From: Nocardia donostiensis
Lineage (GTDB): Bacteria > Actinomycetota > Actinomycetes > Mycobacteriales > Mycobacteriaceae
Reading direction: 5' to 3'
DNA: 64,000 nt
Assembly (NCBI RefSeq): GCF_002081715.1
Contig: NZ_MUKP01000032.1
Location: 1-64,000 of the forward strand
Shown here: piece by piece, positions 23,582 through 33,842 of the stretch
How positions within the stretch are numbered: the stretch's first letter is position 1
Layout: every line of letters begins with the position of its first letter
Notes under the pieces: model-generated
The model's input: the letters and a program-made list of their open reading frames with translations, nothing else
The model's database searches: none
What the model was told of the DNA's origin: nothing
Program-made: the position numbers and the translations under genes

Positions 23582-25470
23582 AGCGTTCCGGTTCCGCGCC
23601 GCGCCGCGGGCGTGGATCCTCGGCCCCGAGGCCGAGGGGCACGGCCGCGCCCGTGCTCGACCGGCCGTTACGCATCAGGCTGGGCGTCGGCCGGGTGGTG
23701 ATGCTGGTGGCGCTGGTGGTCGTGGCGCTGCAATTGCTGTGGATCCAGAGTATTGCCGCGCCTGGCCTTTCTGCGCAGGCGGCCAGCCAGCGCACCGCTC
23801 ACAAGATCGAACACGCCACCCGAGGCCCCATCACCGACCGCAACGGGAAATCACTGGCCTTCACGATCATCGCGCAAGCCCTGACCTTCCAACCGGTCCG
23901 GGTGCGCAAAGACCTCGCCGAAGCCAAGGCCACCGACGACACCGCCCCGGACCCGGAGCAGCGGCTGCGCGATATCGCCGCGACCATCCACCGGAAGCTG
24001 GGTGACAAGGGGCTGGGGGGTCTGTCGGAAGACGAACTGCTGCGCAAGCTGCGCAGTGACGAAACCTTCGTCTACCTCGCTCGCAAGGTAGACCCCCGGA
24101 TCGCGGGCGAGATCAGAGACGAATTCCCCGAAGTCGGCGCGGAACGCCAGGACCTGCGCGAATACCCCGGCGGTTCGCTCGCCGCCAATGTCGTCGGCGC
24201 GACCGGGTGGGATGGGCACGGCCAGATCGGACTGGAATCGGCGATGGATTCCGTGCTGGCGGGCACCGACGGTTCACACACCTACGACCGCGGCTCTGAC
24301 GGCGCGGTCATTCCCGGCAGCTGGCGCGACCGCCAGCCCGCCGTCGACGGCAATGGGGTCGAACTGACCTTGGACTCGTATCTGCAGTACTACGTGCAAC
24401 AGCAGGTGCAGCAGGCCAAGGACAAGTCCGGCGCCCGATCGGCCTCCGCGGTGGTGCTGGACGCCAAGACCGGCCAGGTACTGGCGATGGCCAACGACAA
24501 CACCTTCAACCCGGCGCTGGGACCCCAGTACTGGGCTTCGGCCGACCTGGGTAACCCGTCGGTGACGCAGCCGTTCGAACCCGGATCGGTGAACAAGATC
24601 GTCACTGCGGCGGCGGCCATCGAATACGGGCTGACCTCACCCGATGAGGTGCATCAGGTGCCGGGCCGGATCCATATGGCCGGGGTGACCGTCGGCGACG
24701 CCTGGGAACACGGCACCATGGAGTTGACGACCACCGGTATCTTCGGCAAATCGTCGAATGTGGGGACGCTGATGCTGGCCCAGCGGGTCGGTGAGGACCG
24801 GTTCGCCGATATGCTCTCCCGTTTCGGCCTCGGTAGACGGACCGGGGTCGGGCTGCCCGGTGAGAGCTCCGGTGTGGTGCCCGACCGCGACCAGTGGTCC
24901 GGCGGCACGTTCGCGAACCTGCCGATCGGGCAGGGCCTTTCGATGACCACCCTGCAGATGACCGGCATGTATCAGGCGATTGCCAACGACGGTGTGCGGG
25001 TTCCGCCGCGGATCGTCCGCGCCCAGATCGCCCCGGACGGTACCCGCACCGAGGAGCCGACCCCGGAGGGTGTGCGGGTGGTGAGCGCGGAGACGGCACG
25101 CACCCTGCGCACCATGTTCCAGGCTGTCACCCAGAGTGACCCCACCGGCGTGCAGACCGGTACAGGCCCCGCGGCCGCTGTCGAGGGCTATCGGATCGCA
25201 GGCAAGACCGGCACCGCTCAGCAAGTGGACCCGGCCTGCCAGTGCTATTCGACCTCGTCGCACTGGATCACCTTCGCCGGAATGGTCCCCGCCGGCAACC
25301 CCCGCTACGTGATCGGGATGATGTTGGATGCGCCGGTACGCAGCGCCGACGGCAGCGGCGGCCAGTCCGCGGCGCCGCTGTTCCACAACATCGCCTCCTG
25401 GGTATTGCAGCGTGATCGCATCCCGCCGTCCATCGAACCGGCGAAGCAGTTGGTGCTGCAGGCACCGTGA
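23578..25470 (+). CDS. ftsI: Division-specific transpeptidase, PBP3/FtsI (PbpB)
   Basis: 630-residue class B penicillin-binding protein that cross-links septal peptidoglycan. An N-terminal membrane anchor (VVMLVALVVVALQLLWIQS) is followed by a dimerisation domain starting HATRGPITDRNG. The transpeptidase motifs are SVNK with nucleophile Ser337, SSN at 392-394 (the SxN motif uses S392 and N394) and KTG at 543-545. Two cysteines in PACQCYS lie close after the KTG motif. The ATG overlaps the ftsL stop, so expression of the two is coupled. Confidence 0.95.
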   Translation: MKRSGSAPRRGRGSSAPRPRGTAAPVLDRPLRIRLGVGRVVMLVALVVVALQLLWIQSIAAPGLSAQAASQRTAHKIEHATRGPITDRNGKSLAFTIIAQALTFQPVRVRKDLAEAKATDDTAPDPEQRLRDIAATIHRKLGDKGLGGLSEDELLRKLRSDETFVYLARKVDPRIAGEIRDEFPEVGAERQDLREYPGGSLAANVVGATGWDGHGQIGLESAMDSVLAGTDGSHTYDRGSDGAVIPGSWRDRQPAVDGNGVELTLDSYLQYYVQQQVQQAKDKSGARSASAVVLDAKTGQVLAMANDNTFNPALGPQYWASADLGNPSVTQPFEPGSVNKIVTAAAAIEYGLTSPDEVHQVPGRIHMAGVTVGDAWEHGTMELTTTGIFGKSSNVGTLMLAQRVGEDRFADMLSRFGLGRRTGVGLPGESSGVVPDRDQWSGGTFANLPIGQGLSMTTLQMTGMYQAIANDGVRVPPRIVRAQIAPDGTRTEEPTPEGVRVVSAETARTLRTMFQAVTQSDPTGVQTGTGPAAAVEGYRIAGKTGTAQQVDPACQCYSTSSHWITFAGMVPAGNPRYVIGMMLDAPVRSADGSGGQSAAPLFHNIASWVLQRDRIPPSIEPAKQLVLQAP

Positions 25471-25559
25471 ATCGGTGAACCGCGTGCCCGCCCGAACCGG
25501 GGCGTCGGTAACCTGACTCGTCGTTCTAGTACGCGCTCCACATCACAGAGAGGAACCCT

Positions 25560-27164
25560 GTGCCCGCGCAGTCCAGCCAGCATGCGCTCCGGCCGGTCAG
25601 GCCGCCGTCGACGCCGCTGTCCGACCTGCTGGAACTGATCGACGCCCGATCCGGCGCGCCGCTGGCCGAAGAGCTGGCAGGGATCGCGATCACCGGTATC
25701 GAGCAGCGGTCGGAGGCCGTGCTGCCTGGTGACCTGTTCGTCGGGCTGCCGGGTTCCCGCGCACATGGCGCCCGCTTCGCCCGTGCCGCCGTGGAACGCG
25801 GCGCCGCCGCCGTGTGCACCGATGCCGAGGGCGCGGAACTGGCGGGCGAGCTCGGCGTACCGGTACTGGTGCGTGAACGGCCCCGCGCGGTGCTCGGCGA
25901 GCTCTCCGCCGCCGTCTACGGCAATCCCTCGGACCGGCTGCGCATCGTGGGTATCACCGGCACGTCCGGCAAGACCACCACCTCGTATCTGGTGGAGGCG
26001 GGTCTGGCCGCAGGCGGGTTGGCCACCGCACTGATCGGCACCATCGAAACCCGGATCGGCGGCAAGCGGGTGCCGAGTGCTCTGACCACGCCAGAGGCGC
26101 CGCAGCTGCACGCCATGTTCGCGCTGATGGTGGAGCAGGGCGTCGACGCGGTGGTGATGGAGGTGTCCAGCCACGCGCTGGCGCTCGGCCGCGTCGACGG
26201 GGTGCGTTTCGCGGTCGGCGCATTCACCAACCTGTCGCAGGACCACCTGGACTTTCATGCCGATTTCGAGGACTATTTCGCCGCCAAGCGGCGGCTCTTC
26301 GCACCGGATTCGCCGGTGGCGGCGCGCACCGCGGTCATCTGTGTCGACGACGCGTGGGGCCGCAGGCTCGCCGATGAGCTCGGAGAACCGGTGCGGGTGT
26401 CGACGACCGGTCAGGCCGACTGGCACCTGGCCGCACCTGCCCGCGCAAGCGGCGGCGAACAGGAGTTCACCGCGGTCGGTCCGGGTGGTGAAGTCGACGT
26501 GCGGCTGCGGCTGCCGGGGAGTTACAACGTCGCCAACGGTCTGCTCGCCGTCGCCGTATGCGCGGCCACCGGTGTCGCGGCGCGGATCGCCGCGCCCGCG
26601 CTGGCGATGGTGGACGTGCCGGGCCGGATGCAGCGGGTGGAGCGCGGACAGCAGTTCCTCGCGCTGGTCGACTACGCGCACAAGCCCGCCGCCTTGGAAT
26701 CGGTGATCGCCACCTTGCGCGCGCACTTGGCCGATACCGGCAGTGCGGGCAGGCTCGCCGTGGTTGTCGGCGCGGGCGGCGACCGCGACCCCGGCAAACG
26801 TACGTTGATGGGCGCGGCGAGCGCACGCGGCGCCGATCTGTTGATCATCACCGACGACAATCCCCGCTCCGAAGACCCGGCCGCCATCCGGGCGGCGCTG
26901 CGCGCGGGTGCGGAGACCGTTCCCGCCGGTCAACGCGGCCGGGTTCGCGATATCGGCGACCGGGCCGCTGCCATCGGCGCCGCGGTCGAGTGGGCGCGTC
27001 CGGGGGACGTGGTACTGGTCGCCGGTAAGGGACACGAGGCAGGGCAGGAGATCCACGGCGTGAAATATCCGTTCGACGACCGCGAGGTGCTCGCGGCGGC
27101 TATCGAATCGCTCCGGCAGCGGAATCCGCAGAGCACGGACGCGGAGGACTTGACGTTTTCATGA
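25560..27164 (+). CDS. murE: UDP-N-acetylmuramoyl-L-alanyl-D-glutamate--2,6-diaminopimelate ligase
   Basis: 534-residue Mur ligase adding meso-diaminopimelate to UDP-MurNAc-dipeptide. The ATP-binding loop is GITGTSGKTTTSYLVEAG, the central domain has EVSSHALALGRVDG, and DNPRSEDP is the signature of ligases selecting meso-DAP rather than lysine. This fits the DAP-type wall of Mycobacteriales. GTG 25560 follows an AGAGGA ribosome site. The murF ATG overlaps its stop (ATGA). Confidence 0.96.
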   Translation: MPAQSSQHALRPVRPPSTPLSDLLELIDARSGAPLAEELAGIAITGIEQRSEAVLPGDLFVGLPGSRAHGARFARAAVERGAAAVCTDAEGAELAGELGVPVLVRERPRAVLGELSAAVYGNPSDRLRIVGITGTSGKTTTSYLVEAGLAAGGLATALIGTIETRIGGKRVPSALTTPEAPQLHAMFALMVEQGVDAVVMEVSSHALALGRVDGVRFAVGAFTNLSQDHLDFHADFEDYFAAKRRLFAPDSPVAARTAVICVDDAWGRRLADELGEPVRVSTTGQADWHLAAPARASGGEQEFTAVGPGGEVDVRLRLPGSYNVANGLLAVAVCAATGVAARIAAPALAMVDVPGRMQRVERGQQFLALVDYAHKPAALESVIATLRAHLADTGSAGRLAVVVGAGGDRDPGKRTLMGAASARGADLLIITDDNPRSEDPAAIRAALRAGAETVPAGQRGRVRDIGDRAAAIGAAVEWARPGDVVLVAGKGHEAGQEIHGVKYPFDDREVLAAAIESLRQRNPQSTDAEDLTFS

Positions 27165-28669
27165 TCGAGATGACACTGCGGGATATCGCCGGCGTCGTGG
27201 GCGGCACGCTGCACGACGTCGACGACCCGGAGGTGACGGTGACCGGTTCGGTCGAATTCGATTCGCGCCGTGTCGGTCCCGGTGATGTATTCCTCGCCCT
27301 GCCGGGTGAGCGCGCCGACGGCCACGATTTCGCGGCCGCAGCGATCGAGGCAGGTGCGGTCGCGGTGCTGGCGGCCCGGCCGGTGGGAGTGCCCGCGATC
27401 GTGGTTCCCCCCGCGACCGAACCGACTCCGTCGAGTTCGCTGGTGCTGGCCGGGGATTCGGACGGTTCGGGGGCCGCGGTGCTGGCCGCGCTGGCCGCAT
27501 TGGCCAGGGCGAGTGTGCAACGGCTCGCCGCAGGCGGGTTGACTGTCGTCGGCGTCACCGGATCCTCGGGTAAGACTTCAACCAAGGATCTGCTGGCGGC
27601 CGTGCTGGCCCCGCTCGGCCCGGTCGTGGCCCCGCCCGGATCGTTCAACAACGAACTCGGCCATCCATGGACGGCGTTGCGTGCCGACGCGTCGACCCGG
27701 TTCCTGGTGCTGGAGCTGTCTGCCCGCGGACCCGGCCATATCGCTGCCCTGGCGCAGGTCGCCCCGCCGTCCATCGGTGTGGTGCTCAATGTCGGCACGG
27801 CGCATCTGGGCGAATTCGGCAGCCGGGAGGCGATCGCGGCGACCAAGGGCGAATTGGTCGAAGCGCTGCCTCGGACCGGGTTGGCTGTGCTGAACGCCGA
27901 CGATCCGCAGGTTGCCGCTATGGCGAGCCGCACCCCGGCCCGGGTGGTCATGGCCGGACAGTCCGCGAATGCCGATATCCGGGCCACCGATATCACCCTG
28001 GACGACCAGGCCCGCGCGCGTTTCACCCTGCACACCCCGGCGGGCAGCACGGCGGTGCGCCTGGCGGTGCATGGCGAACATCAGGTGGGCAACGCGCTCG
28101 CGGCCGCGGCCGTGGCGTTGGAATGCGGCGCCGATATCGACACCGTTGCCGCCGCTCTGTCCGGCGCCCACGCTGCCTCGGCCCGCCGGATGGATGTGCG
28201 AACCACCGAGGCAGGCGTCACCGTTGTCAACGACTCCTACAACGCCAACCCCGATTCCGTGCGCGCCGCGCTCAAAGCCCTGGTCACCATGTCGCGTGCG
28301 GGAGGAGAACCGCGGCGCAGCTGGGCGGTGCTCGGTGAAATGGCCGAACTCGGCGAGGAATCGGTGGTCGAACACGACCGGATCGGGCGGCTGGCGGTCC
28401 GCTTGGACGTGGACCGGCTCGTGGTGGTCGGCACCGGACGACCCGCCCGGGCGATGCATCAGGGGGCGGTGATGGAAGGCTCATGGGGCGAGGAATCGGT
28501 CCTCGTCCCCGATATCGAGGCGGCTGTCGCGCTGCTCGACGACGAGCTGGAGGCAGGCGATGTGGTGTTGGTCAAGGCTTCGCAGTCGGTCGGCCTGTGG
28601 GCCGTCGCCGAGCATGTGACCGGCGACCGGCAGGCAGCTGGGCGGGGTAGCGCGGAGGCAGTGCGATGA
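27161..28669 (+). CDS. murF: UDP-N-acetylmuramoyl-tripeptide--D-alanyl-D-alanine ligase
   Basis: 502-residue Mur ligase completing the UDP-MurNAc-pentapeptide by adding D-Ala-D-Ala. ATP loop GVTGSSGKTSTKDLLAAVL, then FNNELGHPWT, VVNDSYNANPDSVRAAL and VLGEMAELG, all MurF signatures. It overlaps murE at the start and mraY at the end through ATGA junctions. Confidence 0.96.
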   Translation: MIEMTLRDIAGVVGGTLHDVDDPEVTVTGSVEFDSRRVGPGDVFLALPGERADGHDFAAAAIEAGAVAVLAARPVGVPAIVVPPATEPTPSSSLVLAGDSDGSGAAVLAALAALARASVQRLAAGGLTVVGVTGSSGKTSTKDLLAAVLAPLGPVVAPPGSFNNELGHPWTALRADASTRFLVLELSARGPGHIAALAQVAPPSIGVVLNVGTAHLGEFGSREAIAATKGELVEALPRTGLAVLNADDPQVAAMASRTPARVVMAGQSANADIRATDITLDDQARARFTLHTPAGSTAVRLAVHGEHQVGNALAAAAVALECGADIDTVAAALSGAHAASARRMDVRTTEAGVTVVNDSYNANPDSVRAALKALVTMSRAGGEPRRSWAVLGEMAELGEESVVEHDRIGRLAVRLDVDRLVVVGTGRPARAMHQGAVMEGSWGEESVLVPDIEAAVALLDDELEAGDVVLVKASQSVGLWAVAEHVTGDRQAAGRGSAEAVR

Positions 28670-29742
28670 GACAGATTTTGTTCGCGGCGGGGATCGCGCT
28701 CGCGGTGTCGATCCTGTTGACACCGCTGCTGATCCGCATCTTCGCCAAACAGGGTTTCGGCCAGGAGATCCGGGTCGACGGCCCGGCCAGCCACCAGGCC
28801 AAACGGGGTACGCCCACTATGGGCGGTGTTGCCATCATCATCGGTATGTGGGCCGGGTACCTGGGTTCGCATCTGATCGGGATCGGTTACGACGCCGAAG
28901 GTCCCACTGCTTCGGCGCTGCTGGTGCTCGGGCTGACCACCGCGCTCGGTGCGGTCGGGTTCATCGACGACTTCATCAAGATCCGCAAACAGCGCAACCT
29001 CGGCCTCACCGCGGCGGGCAAATACATCGGGCAGCTCACGGCCGCGGTTACCTTCGGTGTGCTCGCCCTGCAGTTCCGCGGGGAGAGCGGGCTGGCGCCC
29101 GCGAGCACGCATCTGTCGTATGTCCGCGATATCACTACGGTGTCGATGGGCGTGATCGTGTTCCTGGCGTTCGTCTGCCTGGTCGTCGTGGCCTGGTCCA
29201 ACGCGGTGAACCTCACCGACGGTCTGGACGGCCTGGCCGCAGGCTCGATGAGCCTGGTGCTCGGTGGCTACGTCATCATCACCTTCTGGCAGTACTACCA
29301 CGCCTGCGAGACCAAACCGGAGACCGGCTGTTACAACGTCCGTGACCCGCTGGACCTTGCCCTGGTCTGCGCGGCGGGTACCGCGGCGTGTATCGGCTTC
29401 CTGTGGTGGAATGCCGCGCCCGCCAAGATCTTCATGGGCGACACCGGTTCGCTGGCCCTCGGCGGCCTGATCGCGGGTATCTCCATCACCACCCGCACCG
29501 AACTGCTGATGATCGTCATCGGCGCGCTGTTCGTCGCCGAGGCCGCCTCGGTGGTGCTGCAGGTGGCGGTGTTCCGCACCACGCGCAACAGATTGTTCAA
29601 AATGGCGCCGTTCCACCATCATTTCGAGCTCAGCAAATGGGCAGAGACTACGGTGATCATCCGGTTCTGGTTGCTGGCCGCGATGGCATCGGCGGTCGGT
29701 CTCGGCTTGTTCTACAGCGAATATCTCTCGGCGGTCGGGTGA
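28666..29742 (+). CDS. mraY: Phospho-N-acetylmuramoyl-pentapeptide-transferase
   Basis: 358-residue polytopic transferase that makes lipid I from UDP-MurNAc-pentapeptide and decaprenyl phosphate. Family motifs: HQAKRGTPTMGG, GFIDDFIKIRKQRNLGL with the Asp pair, NAVNLTDGLDGLAAG, KIFMGDTGSLALGG and APFHHHFEL. About ten membrane segments. It overlaps murF (ATGA). Confidence 0.96.
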   Translation: MRQILFAAGIALAVSILLTPLLIRIFAKQGFGQEIRVDGPASHQAKRGTPTMGGVAIIIGMWAGYLGSHLIGIGYDAEGPTASALLVLGLTTALGAVGFIDDFIKIRKQRNLGLTAAGKYIGQLTAAVTFGVLALQFRGESGLAPASTHLSYVRDITTVSMGVIVFLAFVCLVVVAWSNAVNLTDGLDGLAAGSMSLVLGGYVIITFWQYYHACETKPETGCYNVRDPLDLALVCAAGTAACIGFLWWNAAPAKIFMGDTGSLALGGLIAGISITTRTELLMIVIGALFVAEAASVVLQVAVFRTTRNRLFKMAPFHHHFELSKWAETTVIIRFWLLAAMASAVGLGLFYSEYLSAVG

Positions 29743-29749
29743 ATTGACG

Positions 29750-31243
29750 ATGGTCGAACATTCTCCGCGAGCTCTGCGCTCACCGGGTCCGATGCTGGAA
29801 TTCCTGCGTGGCCGCGACGTGTTGGTCGCCGGATGGGGCGTCTCCGGACGCTCGCTGGTGGAACCGTTGTTCGATATCGGCGCCCGCCCAGTGGTCACCG
29901 ACAGCGGCGCCACGGCACTGGCCGAGGCGGCGGAACTGGGCCTGGACGTGGCCACCAGTGCCGAACTGGAGGCTTCGCAAAGCGCTACCTGGTCCCGGTT
30001 CGCGCTGGTGATCACCAGCCCGGGCTGGCGGCCCGACTCTCCGGTGCTGGCCTCGGCGGTGGCCGAAGGTATTCCGGTATGGGGCGATGTCGAATTCGCC
30101 TGGTGGGTCGATCAGGCCAGGATCTACGGGCCGGTTCGTAAATGGCTCGTGGTCACCGGCACCAACGGCAAGACCACCACCACCTCGATGGTGTATTCGA
30201 TCCTGCGCGCGGCCGGTATCGCCAGCGTCGCCTGCGGCAATATCGGGCTGCCCATCCTGGACGCGCTGCGCCGCAATCCCGGACCGCAGGTGCTCGCTGT
30301 GGAACTGTCGTCGTTCCAGCTGCATTGGGCGCCGTCGGTGCGGCCGGAGGCCGGTGTGGTGCTCAATGTCGCCGAGGATCATCTGGACTGGCATGGTGGT
30401 CTCGACGCCTATGCCGCTGCGAAAGCGCGGGCGCTACTCGGCCGGGTCGGGGTCGTCGGGCTCGACGACCCGGTGGCCGCGTCGCTGGCGCGTCGTTCCA
30501 AGGCCCGCCGTACCGTCGGTTTCCGTGTCGGTGTTCCCGCCGACGGCGAATTGGGCGTGGTCGACGGCAAACTGCTCGACCGCGCCTTCACCAAGGCTGC
30601 CATCCTGGCCGAGGCCGGCGAGATCAGCCCGCCCGGGCCGGCGGGTATCGCGGATGCGCTGGCGGCTGCGGCGCTGACCCGGGCCATCGACGTCGCGCCC
30701 CAGTTCGTGCGCGAAGGACTCGTCGAGCACAAGGTCGGCCCGCACCGTGCGGCGCTGGTGCGTGAGCTGGGCGGCGTGGTGTTCGTCGACGATTCCAAAG
30801 CCACCAACCCGCATGCGGCGCGTTCCTCGATCCTGGCCCACCAGCATGTGGTGTGGATCGCGGGCGGACAGCTCAAGGGTGCGAGCGTGGAGGAGCTGAT
30901 CGAGGAGGTTGCCGACCGGCTGATCGGCGCGGTGCTGATCGGTGTCGACGCCCCGCGCATCGCGGCCATGTTGGCGCGACACGCGCCGCAGGTCCCCGTC
31001 GTCGAAGTGAGCACGGGAGACCATGCAGGCATGGGCGGCCACACGAATGGTTCCGGCAATGCCGACGCTGTGATGACCCGTGCGGTGCGCGCGGCGGCCG
31101 AGTTCGCCGGTCCCGGGGATACCGTGCTGCTGGCGCCCGCGGCCGCGTCGCTGGATATGTTCGCTGATTACGCCCACCGTGGTCGCAGCTTCGCCACCGC
31201 GGTGCAAGCCCTGGAAGACGAGGACCTCGGGCGGCGGTTATGA
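29750..31243 (+). CDS. murD: UDP-N-acetylmuramoylalanine--D-glutamate ligase
   Basis: About 497 residues. It adds D-Glu to UDP-MurNAc-L-Ala. The N-terminal nucleotide-binding domain starts at VLVAGWGVSGRSLVEPL, the ATP loop is VTGTNGKTTTTSMVYS, and ELSSFQL and VDDSKATNPHAA are further Mur ligase signatures. ATG 29750 is the first ATG; an in-frame TTG at 29744, 2 nt after the mraY stop, is an alternative. ftsW overlaps the 3' end (ATGA). Confidence 0.95.
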   Translation: MVEHSPRALRSPGPMLEFLRGRDVLVAGWGVSGRSLVEPLFDIGARPVVTDSGATALAEAAELGLDVATSAELEASQSATWSRFALVITSPGWRPDSPVLASAVAEGIPVWGDVEFAWWVDQARIYGPVRKWLVVTGTNGKTTTTSMVYSILRAAGIASVACGNIGLPILDALRRNPGPQVLAVELSSFQLHWAPSVRPEAGVVLNVAEDHLDWHGGLDAYAAAKARALLGRVGVVGLDDPVAASLARRSKARRTVGFRVGVPADGELGVVDGKLLDRAFTKAAILAEAGEISPPGPAGIADALAAAALTRAIDVAPQFVREGLVEHKVGPHRAALVRELGGVVFVDDSKATNPHAARSSILAHQHVVWIAGGQLKGASVEELIEEVADRLIGAVLIGVDAPRIAAMLARHAPQVPVVEVSTGDHAGMGGHTNGSGNADAVMTRAVRAAAEFAGPGDTVLLAPAAASLDMFADYAHRGRSFATAVQALEDEDLGRRL

Positions 31244-32655
31244 GCCCGCGCGGCGCTCGGCAACCGCAGCTCGGCCGCTTCGGCGCCTGGCTGGCGCGTC
31301 CGCTGGCGTCGTTTCACCTGATCGTCACCATCGCCATCCTGCTCACGGTGCTCGGGCTGGTCATGGTGCTGTCGGCATCGAGCGTGGAGGCCTACACCGA
31401 CGGCGGTTCGCCGTATTCGCTGTTCATTCAGCAGACGCTGTTCGCCTGTGTCGGCGCTGTGCTGTTCTACCTCGCGTTGCGGGTGCCGTTGAAATGGCTG
31501 CGGCAGCTGTCGTTCCCGCTGTTCGCGCTGTCTGTTCTCGCCCTGGTGCTGGTCTTGATCCCCGGTATCGGAACGCAGGCCAACGGCGCGCGGCGCTGGA
31601 TCGACCTCGGGCTGTTCTCGGTGCAGCCGTCGGAGGTCGTCAAGGTGACCTTCGTGGTGTGGGGCGCGCATCTGCTGGTCTCCCGGCGCGCGGAGCACGC
31701 CCCCCTCAAGGACCTGCTGGTGCCGCTGGTGCCCGCAGGCCTGCTGGTGTGCCTGCTCATCGTGTTGCAGCCGAACCTGTCGACCACCATCGCCGTGGGC
31801 ATCGTGCTGGCTGCCCTGCTGTGGTTCGGTGGCCTGCCGGTGCGGCTGTTCGTCACCATCATGATCGCCGGTGTGCTCGCCGCCGGTGTGCTCGCGTTGT
31901 CGGCCGGCTACCGCTCCGACCGGATGCGTGCCTTCTTCAACCCGACCGACGACCCGCAGGGCATCAACTATCAGGCGCGGCAGGCGATGTTCTCCCTCGC
32001 CGACGGCGGGATCTGGGGCCGCGGACTCGGCCAGAGCCGCGCCAAATGGAACTATCTGCCCAACTCGCACAACGACTTCATCTTCGCCATCATCGGCGAG
32101 GAGCTCGGCTTCCTCGGCTGCGCGCTGGTGCTCGGTCTGTTCGCGCTGTTCGTCTACACGGGCCTGCGGATCGCCGCCCGCTCGGTGGACCCGTTCCTGC
32201 GCCTGCTGACCGCGACCGCGACCACCTGGATCACCGGGCAGGCCTTGATCAATATCGGCTACGTGGTCGGTTTGCTGCCGGTGACCGGTCTGCAGCTGCC
32301 GCTGGTGTCGGCGGGCGGTTCGTCGCTGGCGATCACCTTGCTGATGTTCGGGATCATCGCCAACGCCGCCCGGCACGAACCCGAAGCCGTTGCCGCGCTG
32401 CACGCAGGCCAGGACGGCCGGGTCAGCAGGTTGCTGCGGCTGCCCAAACCCGAGGTGTACGTCCCGGCCCGCGCCGAAGCCCGGACCCGTTCCGCCCCGC
32501 GCGGCCGAAGCGGGGAACGCAGGCAGTCCGCGCCCCGAACCCCAGCCCGAACACGCGCGGCCAACAGCCGCAGCACCGGCTCACTCCGGGCCACCAGGGC
32601 CTGGGAGCCGAACTATCCGGTCAAACACGCAAGAGAACGGGGAAGATCCAGGTGA
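31240..32655 (+). CDS. ftsW: Septal peptidoglycan glycosyltransferase FtsW (SEDS family)
   Basis: 471 residues, about ten membrane segments, polymerising lipid II at the septum together with FtsI. SEDS signatures: GLVMVLSASS in the first segment, GARRWIDLG, LQPNLSTT, HNDFIFAIIGEELGFLG and LPLVSAGGSS. A C-terminal cytosolic tail of about 90 residues is rich in Arg, Ala and Pro. The murG GTG overlaps its stop (GTGA). Confidence 0.95.
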   Translation: MSPRGARQPQLGRFGAWLARPLASFHLIVTIAILLTVLGLVMVLSASSVEAYTDGGSPYSLFIQQTLFACVGAVLFYLALRVPLKWLRQLSFPLFALSVLALVLVLIPGIGTQANGARRWIDLGLFSVQPSEVVKVTFVVWGAHLLVSRRAEHAPLKDLLVPLVPAGLLVCLLIVLQPNLSTTIAVGIVLAALLWFGGLPVRLFVTIMIAGVLAAGVLALSAGYRSDRMRAFFNPTDDPQGINYQARQAMFSLADGGIWGRGLGQSRAKWNYLPNSHNDFIFAIIGEELGFLGCALVLGLFALFVYTGLRIAARSVDPFLRLLTATATTWITGQALINIGYVVGLLPVTGLQLPLVSAGGSSLAITLLMFGIIANAARHEPEAVAALHAGQDGRVSRLLRLPKPEVYVPARAEARTRSAPRGRSGERRQSAPRTPARTRAANSRSTGSLRATRAWEPNYPVKHARERGRSR

Positions 32656-33842
32656 GTGCAAGCCAGTCCGCGAACGATATCCCGGAAACGGGTGCGGGCC
32701 GGGGCGGAGAGTCGACGGATGCGGGCCGGCGCGCGGACGGTTCCGCGCTGTCGGTGATCGTCGCAGGCGGCGGCACCGCAGGTCATATCGAGCCTGCCCT
32801 GGCCGTCGCCGATGCGCTGCGCCGCATCGATCCGGCCATCCGGGTCACCGCACTTGGCACCGAGCGCGGCCTGGAAACCCAGTTGGTTCCCACGCGCGGC
32901 TACCCGCTGGAGTTGATCCCGCCGGTCCCGCTGCCCCGTAAACCCACCGCCGATCTACTGCGGCTGCCTGGTCGGGTCCGGGCCTCGGTGGCCGAAGCCA
33001 GGGCGATCATCGACGCCGTACATGCCGATGTGATCGTCGGGTTCGGCGGATACGTCGCGCTGCCCGCCTACCTGGCTGCCGGTCGCGGGGCGCTGCGGCG
33101 CAGGCGGGCAGTGCCGGTGGTGGTCCATGAAGCCAACGCCAAGGCCGGTATCGCCAACAAGGTGGGCGCCCGCCGCGCCGCCAGGGTGCTGGCTGCGGTC
33201 CCCGGTTCCGGGCTGGACGCAGATGTCGTCGGCATCCCGGTGCGCTCGGCGATCACCTCACTGGACCGGGCCGCGTTGCGCGCCGAAGCGCGTGCGCATT
33301 TCGGGCTGCCCGCGAGCGGGCCGGTGCTGCTGGTGTTCGGCGGCTCCCAGGGTGCGCGCTCGCTCAACGAAGCGGTATCGGGGGCAGCGGAGCAGTTGGC
33401 GGCGGCCGGTATCTCGGTGCTGCACGCACACGGCCCGAAGAACACACTCGAACTGGCCACGGTGTCGCCTGATGCGCCGTACGTCGCCGTACCGTATCTT
33501 TCCCGAATGGATCTGGCCTACGCCGCCGCCGACGCGGTGGTCTGCCGGTCCGGGGCGATGACCGTGGCCGAGGTATCGGCAGTCGGTCTGCCCGCGGTGT
33601 ACGTGCCGCTGCCGCACGGCAACGGCGAGCAGGAACTCAATGCCCGGCCCGTGGTAGCCCACGGGGGTGGCAGAATTGTCCCTGATTCAGAATTGACGCC
33701 CCGGTACGTGATCGATGAGGTGATTCCGCTGCTCATGGACCCCGCACGGCTGAACGAGATGGGCCGAGCCGCCGCAGGCGCCGGCCATCGTGATGCGGCT
33801 GACGAGGTGGCGCGCATCGTGCTGCGGGTGGCGAACCGGTGA
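32652..33842 (+). CDS. murG: Undecaprenyldiphospho-muramoylpentapeptide beta-N-acetylglucosaminyltransferase
   Basis: 396 residues. It converts lipid I to lipid II on the inner membrane face. The GT28 signature VIVAGGGTAGHIEPALAVAD follows about 37 Ser/Gly/Asp-rich residues; FGGYVALPAY, VHEANAKAGIANK, FGGSQGARSLN, CRSGAMTVAE and GNGEQELNA complete the family pattern. GTG 32652 overlaps the ftsW stop, and the murC GTG overlaps this gene's stop. Confidence 0.96.
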   Translation: MSASQSANDIPETGAGRGGESTDAGRRADGSALSVIVAGGGTAGHIEPALAVADALRRIDPAIRVTALGTERGLETQLVPTRGYPLELIPPVPLPRKPTADLLRLPGRVRASVAEARAIIDAVHADVIVGFGGYVALPAYLAAGRGALRRRRAVPVVVHEANAKAGIANKVGARRAARVLAAVPGSGLDADVVGIPVRSAITSLDRAALRAEARAHFGLPASGPVLLVFGGSQGARSLNEAVSGAAEQLAAAGISVLHAHGPKNTLELATVSPDAPYVAVPYLSRMDLAYAAADAVVCRSGAMTVAEVSAVGLPAVYVPLPHGNGEQELNARPVVAHGGGRIVPDSELTPRYVIDEVIPLLMDPARLNEMGRAAAGAGHRDAADEVARIVLRVANR